Positions 31,452-41,238 of a DNA stretch of 64,000 bases are shown here, piece after piece. The stretch's first letter is position 1, and every line of letters starts with the position of its first letter. The translations under genes were made by a program, and so were the position numbers. Below the pieces are notes generated by a model. That model ran no database searches. It was not told where the DNA came from and saw only the letters and a program-made list of their open reading frames with translations. This stretch comes from Paratrimastix pyriformis (Eukaryota; Preaxostyla; Paratrimastigidae), in NCBI GenBank assembly GCA_027972325.1, contig JAPMOS010000053.1, positions 186,001-250,000 of the forward strand, read 5' to 3'.

Positions 31452-34238
31452 TCATGACACAATGGGCCGAGCCCCCAACCCAAGAGCGCCAATTGCTGTG
31501 CTTGGCGAGGAGAGAGATGACGCTGGCCGACGGGAGCGGGGCCGAGCTTCTGGGGGAGCAGGCAGACGGCTGGGGTGGGAGGGAGAGGGGGCGGAAGGGG
31601 TCGTCGGAGGCGGCGAGGCGGCGCATGCCACCTCGCGGATGACCGGCCCACTCCCCGGGGCGCCGGATGGCGGGCCAGCTGCGAGAAGGACGGCCGATGG
31701 TGGAGAGGCAAGCGCGGAGGGGCCCAATGGGGGTGTCAGCCCCAGCAAAGCAGCCGCCTTGGGCCCCAGCGAGGGCGGCGGGCGGATGCCGTCGCCCCAC
31801 TCGATGTCGGGCGGAGTGCGGGGGGTGGCCGGGGGTGTCCGGCCCCAGAAGGACTCGCGGCCGGAAGAGGACATGGCGGGCGTGGACTCACCCCCGCCTG
31901 CGCCGACGGCGGCTCGGCAGACTTCCTCGCAGAGGACGCGCTCGTGCTCGCGGCTGAGCTTGACCAGGTTGCTGAGCCCCTGCGCCAGAGCCAGCACCAC
32001 GTAGAGGGCGAGCGGAGCGACCACGAGTCCTGCGGCCAAGGGGTGGGTCGCGACGACGGGACGTTGAACACGAGACGCCGGTCTTGTCCCATGGACCGAC
32101 AAGCACAACCACAACCCGGCCGGCGCAGACCTGGAGGAATGTCGATGCCATCCTGAAGGCGGATGGCCCCGAGGATGGCGGCCGCGCCCAGGGGCAGCGC
32201 CAAGGCCAGCATAAGGAAGCTGCTGCATCCAAAGGCGGCCCACCCGAGCAGGGCGCACAGGAAGGGCAGCGCGCACAGGGCCAGCAGGGGTGCCAGCACA
32301 ACCCACCACGAGACCCATCCGGGAATGAACCCGTCCAGCCGGGCCCCTACCCGCGCAGCCGCCCCGCAGGCACACAGGAAGAAACGCATGACGGCATGAA
32401 GAAGGCAAGGAACGCTGCCCACCCAGCAGCAGCGGGTCTGCCTGATTGCCCCAGCCCGCCGCCGGCGGAGGTCCGGACCATTACCGCCACTCACCCAGCC
32501 ACCCGCCAGCCCCGCCAGCCCCGCTTGCTTGCTGTCTTTCCCTCCGATTGGGTGCATGCTGTGAGGCTCACTGGCGTGGGCGACGGGCCAGTCGGAGAGC
32601 AGGCGAGCGAGCGGTGGCTGCGTGAGCCGATGGGAAGGCGGAGGAGGGGCGGTGGACATGCAGAGGCAGACCCAATGTCCACATCGCGGCAGCTGCGGTG
32701 ATGGGCGCTGACACGAGGAACGCCCCAAGCGAGAGGCGGACGGGGAGGCCTCGGTCGCCTTGGGCCAGTGCGTCGCGGAGTGGGGCCATGCAGAGCGCCA
32801 GGGCGGCCGTGGCCAGGGCGGCCGGACTGAGCAGCGCCAGGTAGGGGACCTGCGGGGGCGGCAGTGCGGGAGCGGCCGGAGGGCCAACGGGCAGGACCCC
32901 GTCCATGCGGAGGCCCACCAGGATCCCTGTCAGGACGGCCGCCAACGGCCAGGATACCGCCAAGCCGAGCGCACGGGTCGACGGGGGGAGCCCCGGGCAG
33001 CAGCAACAACAGCACGATCGGGGGCCGCTGCCTCGACAGCCACCACAAGAGCTTCGGCAGCGGCGGGGCGACGGGGCGGCGGGCCGCAGGGACCCGAGAG
33101 CATTCGGGAGGGGGGCACGGGCCTCAGCTTGGATGGAGCGATCCCAGTTGATGGAGGCTGCCCCGGCCCCATCGATGGCATCGGCAGCGAGGCCGGGATC
33201 GCGCGCGACGAGGATCGGGGCCGTCATGGCGGGGGGCATCTCGGGGCCGGATCGGGGGGTCCTTGTGGGGTGGGTGGGGGACAGGCCGGGCCGGACCTGG
33301 AGATACGCCTGGTAGGCGCGCCCCATCTGGTCGTCGCAACATGCGAGGGCACAGCATTCGCCCCAGCACCGGCAGCAGGCATTATGGCAGCAGGAACCGC
33401 CCGGGGCCGTATCCAGCATGAAGGGGTCCGCTCCGGCTAACACGCGGGCGGCACCGCGCAACTCGGCCAAAACCGCGGCCTGCTCCCCCTCGGTGGGGCA
33501 GCCCCCGGGGGCCGAGGCAATGACCAGGTACTGGCGCAGGTGCGCGTCACGGGCGGACCGGAGGTGGGCCGTGTAGGCGAGGAGCGCGTAGACGCCCAGG
33601 GCCAGCGCGGCCAGGTGGAGCGGCACCAGGGCCACCGACCAGGGCAGACTCCCCTCCCCGGAGGGCTGCTGCAGACGGAGGATGACCATGAACAGGGCCG
33701 GCATCAGCAGGACGGCCCACACCGAGAGGGCGATCCCGTGGGCGTAGAAGCGCAGCCGTGTCACGCGGGAGGAGGCGAAGAGCACATCCAGGGCGGCCGG
33801 TGCGGCATCGTCAAGAAGGGCGGCGTACGGCGAGGCACTCATCCCCGCCGCCGAAGGGCCCCCCGCTCCCACGGTGATGGACAGTGCCGCCGCCCGGGCC
33901 CTCCGCTTGTTGGATGGCCTGCTGTTCCTCTTCTTGTGTCGTCCCGAGGACGGCAAAACAACGGAGCCCTCTCGGTGGAGAAGGAATGATGTCTCGTCAT
34001 GAAAGCTGGCCGTTGTTGTGCTCAAATTCAGGACAGATGAAGCAGGAGCAGGAGCAGGAGCTTGGGGGGCGGGTGGTGGCGGGGCGCCACTTGTTGCCAT
34101 GATCTCTTGGATTACATTGTTGCCAATTTGAAAGAAGGATCTTGAAACAAGGAGAAGAGGACCGAGGGATGCAAGCCCGCCGGTTTGATGAAGTTTCAAG
34201 AAAATGTTGGCCAGAACGGGGGGAGGCAGGATTTCCAT
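31452..34238 (-). CDS. F-box-like protein with a multi-pass membrane body, second member
   Basis: The ATG at 34238 opens with MEILPPPVLANIFLKLHQTG and LLLVSRSFFQIGNNVIQEI, the shape of an F-box. A Pro/Ala-rich linker with a basic patch (RHKKRNSRPSNKRRARA) follows. Membrane segments include HGIALSVWAVLLMPALFMVI, VALVPLHLAALALGVYALLA, WPLAAVLTGILVGL, LLSPAALATAALALCMA, SLGAFLVSAPITAAAA, WVVLAPLLALCALPFLCALL and PLAAGLVVAPLALYVVLAL. A Cys-rich stretch (CCHNACCRCWGECCALACC) precedes the first long intron. The C-terminal exon carries a disordered Ser/Pro tail ending at 31452. The first exon runs uninterrupted to about 33300. Order and overall shape match the gene at 18125-20754, so the two are likely distant paralogues. 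No biochemical role is assigned. Confidence 0.66.
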
Positions 34239-34385
34239 GCGTTCAAGAAACCCGGGCGTGTAACTGGGACAATGGATCGGAGGAGGAGAGAACCGCGAGG
34301 CGTAAAAATTGGAGTTCGCAGGGTATAGTCAATACCCCCAGGGCTAGGGAGGCGAAAACTCTTTTCGCAAAACTCTCTTTTCACA

Positions 34386-36105
34386 ATGAACATTCCCGAA
34401 GAGCAGGCCAAGAACGGTTTGCTGAAGTATCTTAATTTTGCGAAATCTTCTTTCTTTCTTTTTCTTTGGTGCTTCGTGTCGACAGGCATTTCTTTTGTGG
34501 GGTTCAATCAGAATCAAACATGTCTTGCTGTTGGTTCGAACGCAGGATTCTATATCTGGCGTGCTTTTCCATTTGGCAAGGTCATTTTTTCCGCCCTCCC
34601 CCCACGATTTGCATGACAATTCATTTTTTTTCTCTTTCATTGGGGTGGTCTCCTCCCTCACTTCTGCTGTATTTGTGGCAACCACTTTTTCCTTTCCAGT
34701 GCTTTGGGGGCATGCACGAAGGTAGCATTAAAATTGTCGAGATGCTCTTCTCGACGTCTCTTGTGGCGATTGTTGGCTCTGGCGACCAGCCCGAGTTTTC
34801 TTCGAGAAAGCTTCATCTTTGGTCTGTCGAAAAACATTTCTGCCGGGGTGGGGATGGGGACGGGGAGGAGGGCGGAGGAGGGAGACCTGAGTTCCCAACC
34901 TCCAACCTCGGATCTCTTCCGTCTAGGAACACGAAGAGCGGCACGTCCATTTGCGATTTGACCTTCCTGAGCCCCATTCAGGGCGTCAAGATGAACCAGC
35001 AGCGGTCTGTTCTGCCTTCGTACTTGGCTGTCATGGCTCTCGCGTTGCCGTCGCCTCCCTCTCTTCCCCTGAAGGCTTGTGGTTGTGCTGGAGAACAAGA
35101 TCCACGTCTACAATCTCGAGCGAGTGGAGGTGATTTACTCGCTCGATATCATTGACGGTCTGTGGTTCCTCCCTCGGCCCCACCGCCCGCTCAGCTTGGT
35201 CGTCGTCGTCACCAGACGGACCTCATGTCGGACCCGAGGGCGCTCCTCCCCCCCGGCCTCTGATCCCGGGGTTGGCCGCCTTGTGCCCCAGCACGAACTA
35301 CCTGGCCTACCCATGCAGCACCACCCGGGGTGCCGTCATGCTCGTGGACACCTCTCCGCCCCCCACTCCCGGCCCTGCGGCCCCCGCCTCGGCCACTCCC
35401 TCGGCAACGGCCGCCGGTGTGGCTGCAACCCAGCCGAGCCCTCCCCGGAAGAGCACGATTATTGCTCACGAGAACCCGGTCGTGGCGCTGTGCTTCAACC
35501 AGCAGGGGAACATGCTCGCCACTGCATCGGCCAAGGGCACCTGCATCCGGGTCTGGTCGATCCCCGAGGGCGCCCAGATCGCGGAATTCCGCCGCTCCAG
35601 CCACAAACGCGCCCACATCTACAGTCTGTCTCCTCCCTCCTCCTCCTCCCCTCCTTATGTCCTTATGCAACCCCGTTGTCCTTAAACACTGCTTCCCCCC
35701 CCCCCCCCCCCCCCCCCCCCCCCTTCAGGTTTGTGCTTCTCGCTGGACTCAAGTCTCCTTGCCGCCACGGCGGACAGTGGCACGGTCCACATTTTTGCCA
35801 TGGAAGGGTCTGTGCCTGCTGGGTTGCGGTGCTCCTCATCTTTTTGCCTCCAACCCTCTCCCCACAGGCGCTCCTCGGGCGCGAAAGCCTTCGCTTACTG
35901 CCGCTTGAAGCAAGCCCAGCCCTCCATCGCCAGCTTCAGCCCCGACAACCAGTACGTCCACGTGGCCGTGGCCGAGGGTCTCTTCCAACGGTGGCGTTTG
36001 CCGCCCGTGCACAACTCGGGCTCCAAGAAAGACTGCACCTTCGAGGAGTACTACTCCCTCTCCGAGCGGGTCGACGAGCCACCCCGCCAGGCCCCGCCCT
36101 CGTGA
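34386..36105 (+). CDS. ATG18/WIPI-type PROPPIN beta-propeller
   Basis: Exon 1 is 34386-34416 (MNIPEEQAKNG), then a 69-nt intron. Exon 2 from 34486 reads ISFVGFNQNQTCLAVGSNAG and ends FPFGK. Later exons give EGSIKIVEMLFSTSLVAIVG, KSGTSICDLTFLSPIQGVKM, VVVLENKIHVYNLERVEVIY, the STNYLAYPCSTTRGAVML block, the IIAHENPVVALCFNQQGNML block and KGTCIRVWSIPEGAQIAEF. These are WD-like blades of the PROPPIN family, which bind phosphoinositides during autophagy and endosome traffic. Donors are GTCATT, GTCTGT (five times) and one GTTTGC, and the 35698-35723 intron carries poly-C. The lipid-binding L/FRRG motif reads FRRS here. The next blade is LCFSLDSSLLAATADSGTVH. Stop at 36103-36105. Confidence 0.88.
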
Positions 36106-36452
36106 GCACCCGCCCGACATGCTCCGCTGTCGCCGCTTCCCTTCCCACCGGCAGCGGGTCGGGTCAACCACTTCCCATTTGTGAAAAGTGACCTGCACCC
36201 TGCATTCTGTTCTTCCTCCCACCCTCCCCTCCTTGGCGGCATCGTTGTTTTTTTTTTTTTTCGAGTGAGAACCGAACTGACCCGTCTGCAGACGCTCCCC
36301 GCTTCTCCCTCGTTTGCAATAACCTGTCGTGGCCGGACCAGCCTCTTTTGGTGACCGCCACCGTACCTCTTTGTGTACTCTTTTTCCTTTTTTTTTTTCT
36401 TCTCTCTTCGCAGGGAAGGACCGTCTTCCTGTCCATACTGAGTTCATTGTCC
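36106..36452. other. Convergent spacer
   Basis: Contains T-rich runs (36246-36262, 36382-36402) that may serve 3' ends on both sides. No gene is seen. Confidence 0.45.
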
Positions 36453-37053
36453 TCAGCGATTCCCCTGTCGTTCTTCCGGCTTCAGGTACTGGCGATGGCA
36501 TTGGGTCAGTTTCGCGAGCTTGGGGACGATCACCGCCTGCACGTAGCCCGCACCGGGGTGGCGTTCCTCGTAACCCTGGTGTTCGGCCTTCGATGAAATG
36601 TTGACGGGAATGTGGTCATGATGACACACAGACCTCGGCCAGATAAAAGCTTCCTGCTCGGACGACCTGTGTGACCAGGGGGTCTCGGAAACGATGGGAA
36701 CGATCCAAGTCGGCAATTTTTTGTTGCGCCTCGCCAAGTTGTCCGGCAGTGGTGCAAAAGATAGCAGATCTGTACTGGGTTCCCATATCGTGTCCTTGAC
36801 GGTTGGGCGTGGTCGGGTCGTGTGTGGTGAAGAAGACATCGAGAAGCTGAGCGAACGGGATTTGATCGGTGTCATATGTCACCCGAACCGCTTCTGCGTG
36901 ACCCGTCGATCCTGTACAAACGAGTTCATATGTGGGGCTGTCCGCCGAGCCGCCAGTGTATCCGCATTCGACAGAGATCACGCCCTTGAGTCGTCGAAAG
37001 ACTGCCTCGGTGCACCAAAAGCACCCCCCAGCAAAAAAGACGACTTCCCGCAT
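36453..37053 (-). CDS. msrA: Peptide methionine sulfoxide reductase MsrA
   Basis: Two exons (37053-36634, 36587-36453) with a 46-nt phase-0 intron (donor GTCTGT) give 184 residues, a normal MsrA length. The active-site motif GCFWC follows MREVVFFAG. YTGG, the TGHAEAVRV block and HDPTTPNRQGHDMGTQYRS are classic MsrA signatures. The intron falls right after FYLAE, and exon 2 supplies AEHQGYEERHPGAGYVQAVI, which includes the expected E-x-H-Q. MsrA repairs methionine-S-sulfoxide using thioredoxin. No targeting signal is seen, so a cytosolic place is likely. The gene is divergent from the H4 gene, with about 440 bp between the starts. Confidence 0.93.
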
Positions 37054-37328
37054 CGTGGTCCAAGTTCCTTATGAGGGGAAAATTTCTGGATTTTCGGGGT
37101 GAAGTCGACAGCAATTACGTATCCCCTGTCCGGCGGCCAACACGTATTCGGTGTGAGTCGTCCTCCTGGGAAGTTGTCTTCTACAAAAACCACTCGAGAC
37201 TGGGTCGCAACATGACCGATTTCCAGTGATCAGGTGGAATGTACCGGCGACTGTGCCGAGGAAAAAACCGAGCTTGCCATAGGTATGAGCAGAAAAGGGT
37301 ACCAAGGAAAAGGGAGGAAGCGAGCTGA

Positions 37329-37802
<474 letters not shown>

Positions 37803-37875
37803 ATCAACTGCGTCCCCGAGCATATCATTCTCCACCCAACCCCCCCTCCCAACCCCCCACCACAAACCAACCGAA

Positions 37876-37893
37876 GGGCGTTTTTTAACGCCC
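37876..37893 (+). promoter_or_regulatory. Histone-type 3' stem-loop, H4 copy 1
   Basis: GGGCGTT-TTTT-AACGCCC, a 7-bp stem and 4-nt loop 74 bp after the stop, as in replication-dependent histone mRNAs. Confidence 0.82.
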
Positions 37894-37930
37894 CTTTTCC
37901 TCTTGGAAAATTCTCGCATCCATCAAACAA

Positions 37931-37944
37931 AACTCTATAGAGTT
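37931..37944. repeat. 14-bp perfect palindrome AACTCTATAGAGTT
   Basis: It lies just past the stem-loop region and is also present in the second cassette at 45853-45866. Confidence 0.9.
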
Positions 37945-38321
37945 AACTGGCGGTGGTTTTTAATCGAGCCACGCCTCATCTTGGCGGCCGCCATCGAGTA
38001 CCAGCTGCGCGTCCAAATCCGAATCCGCGGCGTGCAGACACCGGCGATGGCGATGGCGGTTGTTGTTTCCGGCCGGCCCGAGGCGCCTGCAAGGTGAGCC
38101 TGACCCTCGCGGGGGGGGGATGTTTTCCCTCGACGACCTTTCCCCGTTCTATCGGCCCGACCCCCCCCCCCCCCCCCCCCCCCAGTTGTCGGGCCTCCGC
38201 CCGATGGCCAACCCCGGAGGGGACGACTTCCTGGTCGCGCTGGCCGTGGCCCTCGGCTGGCCCCCTGGGCTGGCCCACCCCTGGCTCGCCCCCCCCCCCA
38301 CTCCCCCCTGGCTGGCCCCCC

Positions 38322-38417
38322 CTGTACGGCTTCGGCGGCTAAATCAACTGCGTCCCGAGCATATCATTCTCCGCCAAACCCCCCCACAAACCAACCGAAG
38401 GGCGTTTTTTAACGCCC
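38322..38417 (+). pseudogene. H4 3' fragment with stem-loop
   Basis: Holds only the last codons of H4 (LYGFGG and TAA) plus the 3' UTR and stem-loop (38400-38417). It is preceded by unrelated GC-rich sequence with a poly-C run, and no H4 body is present. Confidence 0.88.
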
Positions 38418-38641
38418 CTTTTCTTCTTGGAAAATTCTCGCATCCATCAAACAAAGTTAACTACTTCAACTGGTGGTGCACCTTTTTTTCCACAAAGGAC
38501 TGGACTATTGTTGTTCGGCCGCCTCGGCAAGGAGGCCGACCTGTTCCTCCAGAGCCGGAGCCAGGTTTCGGGGGCCCAAACCACCACCATGACTTGCGGC
38601 AGCATCGGGACCAAACCTCGGTCTCACCCCCCGTCGGGCCC

Positions 38642-39491
38642 TCACTCGACCCAAAGAACCAGCTTCACCAGTGCTGGCCTGCAGCCTCGAATTGGCCCCA
38701 GTGCTTGTGGCTGGACGAACAAGCGGGGGAGCCGGCCATCTGTGTTGGATTCGGTAGAAAACAACAAAATGAAGCCAGAATCGGACAGATCGTTGCGTCC
38801 GGTTCGGGTAAAGGCGCACTCTGCGATCCGCACTGTGCATAGACAAAGGTACACCTCACAGATGAGGGAGGTCAACACCAAACACATCGACCCGGCCGCG
38901 CCGACGGCGGCGAGTTTGGAGAAGAGGCGGGTCGCGTCGGCACTTCGGTTGATGAAAGCCTGGTTCGAGAGTCAGGAGGTGGAGCGCCGCTCCGAACAGA
39001 CCCACAGCCCGCAAGTGACCAAAAGCACAGAAAACAACGAATGCAAAGCAAGGAGAGTCGCATAAGCAGGGAGTGGCAAAAACGAGGGGTTGATCTCGTC
39101 TAATTGCCCATGAAGTACGAGCGCATCGTAAATTGACATTCCTGACCAACAAAAAAATAAATTAGTGGAGAGGGGACTGAACCGCGGACCAATTACTAGT
39201 GAGAAATCCAATACAACCAGGCTGTACAAAATACTGATGTGGAATCTCCGAGCGCGGAGGGACTGTTGCCGTTGTCCGGGTGCCGCGTCGAGTCTTTGCA
39301 AAATGTGCATCGACTCGTCCAAAAATGCCTGCAAAAAGGAAGGGATAACGGTGGTCGATGCAAAAACCGGCCAGAACGTTGATCCGTTTCTTATATTCGC
39401 ATTCTTGTTGATATTCAAGAGTGACATAGCACGCAATGGACCCGTCTGGGTTGTCAAAGACGAGTGGAACCAGGGATCGTTGAATCGCCAT
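38642..39491 (-). CDS. Small multi-pass membrane protein, unrecognised
   Basis: Four exons join with consistent phases: 39491-39378, 39328-39190, 39141-39002 and 38959-38642, giving about 236 residues. The introns are 49, 48 and 42 nt. Donors are GTTCTG, GTCCGC and GTCTGT. Exon 1 begins MAIQRSLVPLVFDNPDGSI. Exon 2 has an amphipathic helix (AFLDESMHILQRLD), and exon 2 ends in a hydrophobic span (ISILYSLVVLDFSLVIG). Exons 3 and 4 hold two more (YATLLALHSLFSVLLVTCGL, VGAAGSMCLVLTSLICEVYL). The C-terminal end may have another intron. I recognise no family. The inverted-repeat element at 39593-39802 lies about 100 bp upstream. Confidence 0.58.
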
Positions 39492-39572
39492 GAGTGTTGG
39501 CTCCGCCGGCGTCTCAGCGCCCGCAGGCTGGAGCCATCCGTGCCGTGTTTGACAATCCTCGCTTCTGTTTTG

Positions 39573-39840
39573 TCTCCGGCAATTGCCCCATTAGAGTTGC
39601 ACGAAAAGTTGCTTTCTTCTTCTTTTTTCTTTCTCCACTTTCTCTCTTCTTTTTTTTCTCCACCCAAGAAAGACCTCTCGCCTCGAGTCCCAGACTGTCC
39701 CTCGTGCACAAACGCAACGACAAAAAATTTACTTTTTTCTTTCTCACTTTCTTTTTTCTTTCTCCACTTCTTCCACCTTTTTTACAACTTTCGTGCAACT
39801 CTATTGTCCCCGGGCCAACACGTTTTCCCCCCTCTGTTTT
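39573..39840 (+). repeat. Dispersed repeat A, copy 3, split by an insertion
   Basis: The left part ends TCTCCGGCAATTGCCCCATT at 39592. The right part resumes ATTGTCCCCGGGCCAACACG at 39803. Orientation is opposite to the other three copies. Confidence 0.85.
39593..39802. mobile_element. 210-bp inverted-repeat element (MITE-like)
   Basis: The left end AGAGTTGCACGAAAAGTTG mirrors the right end CAACTTTCGTGCAACTCT. Flanks are ATT at 39590-39592 and 39803-39805, and removing the element and one ATT restores the uninterrupted repeat A sequence. The interior is pyrimidine-rich with no frame, so it is non-autonomous. A 3-bp target duplication would fit PIF/Harbinger-like or CACTA-like transposons, but family assignment is inference. 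Confidence 0.82.
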
Positions 39841-40604
39841 CGCCCGGACAGTCTCGCCGCGGTTTTCCCCTTTGGTTCGCTGAACTTCAGCTTTCGAGGT
39901 TCACCGCATCCTCCCCTCTCGCCCACGAGGGAATCTTATGAAATGTTTCTCTTCTCTCCTCCCTTTGCAAAGTGGCCTGGGAGGTGTTTGAGTCATGGTG
40001 GCCGCTTCTCATCAAGGGGTTGCAAGTCTTGGAGATGGCTCTGTTGGGGCAACGGAGATGTTCGAGTATGCCCTGCTGGAAGGGAGGTGAGGGCTCAGAC
40101 GGCGATGGAGGAGACCGAGCGCATCGGCCGCGCTTCTTGCGCAGATGGACCGGTGGGCGGGGTGCCGGGTACCTCCCCGGTGGGATCGCGGTGATGGTCC
40201 GGAGGGCCAAGAAGCCGGGGTGGGAGGGGCGAGATGGTGGCCAATACGGCCCCGGGGCGCTGGTGCTGTGGGCTGAGCCGCACTGGGGAAGGGTGCCGGC
40301 ACAGCGGCGGCTGCAGGCCGATGGCTGGTGACTTGGCTGTACGAGAACGACCGTGCGTGTACCCACCGCGGCGGCAAGTGGGCGCTGCGGCGGCTGTGCG
40401 GGGTGGTGGAGGCTGACAGCAGATGGAACGGCAGCGACATGGAGCGGTAGGTGTGCAGGATGGGGAACAGGCTGGCTAGCCTGGCAGGGGTCGGCCGGGA
40501 GGCGGAGCAATAAAATCAGGGCCAGGTGGCGGGTCGGCGGAGATCCGTAGGAGGGTAAACGAGAAGGCCAGCAGGAGAATCTGCCGAAGGAGTTGGAGAG
40601 GAGG

Positions 40605-40715
40605 AAAACGTGTTGGCCCGGGGACGATGGGGCAATCGCCGGAGAAGAACGATGAAAGGGGGGAAGGAAGAAAGAAAGAGAGGGAAGAGAAGAACGAGAC
40701 GTAAGGGTGAGATCG
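40605..40715 (-). repeat. Dispersed repeat A, copy 4
   Basis: Same core as 6192-6293 with single-base changes (GGCAATCGCC for GGCAATTGCC) and the same GA-rich flank. Confidence 0.82.
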
Positions 40716-41238
40716 GGGAAGCGGACGAGGTGCCGGGAGAGGGGCGAGGACGCGGGCAAACAAGAGGCAAGGGCCTCGAGGCCCGAGTGGGGGCGAAGAT
40801 GAGGCAGGCTGGAATGCCGGGGCAGGGGCTGCGGGGGGCGAGCGAAGGGCGGGGATGTCAGGGGGCGCTGAGGAGGGGGCGATGAGGCCGAGTTGAGTCG
40901 ACGGTTGAGTCGCTGGCGAGGCTGAGGGAGTTGAATGAGCATGTGCTAGCGATGCGAGAGGGACGGGAGAGTGTGGAAACGACGGTTGGGGCGGTGGTAA
41001 GGCAGCGCGCGAAGGCTGCGGGTCGTGGGCTGAGGAAGACGCAGAATGCTCGGGCGAAATGGGAGAGCGAAGACGGAGGAAGTGGTTCAATGTCTCACGG
41101 GTAGAGCGCAGCCTTGAGCCCTAGGGCTTGTGGCTGGGCACGCCTGATGAGAAAGAACAACATTGACTATAACATAACATATAACCCTGGGGTTAGCTCG
41201 GGTATCATTGCTCGCGTCCGAGCTTTGTCTCACGGCCA

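Larger units (their letters stand above)
39492..41238. other. Repeat-bearing intergenic region
   Basis: Holds the interrupted repeat A, its inserted element, another repeat A copy and, at about 40900-41102, an open stretch with coiled-coil-like sense (RLRELNEHVLAMREGRESVE) that I could not attach to a gene. The rest shows no convincing gene. Confidence 0.5.

Noticed and set aside
37953-38342. A chimeric gene reading from the H4 spacer into the H4 tail
   Set aside because: The frame depends on unstable poly-C lengths that differ between the two cassettes, and the sequence shows no protein family.
39850-41100. A retroelement remnant between the inverted-repeat element and the E3 ligase gene
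   Set aside because: No polymerase, integrase or terminal-repeat features can be read; open frames here are short or compositionally driven.
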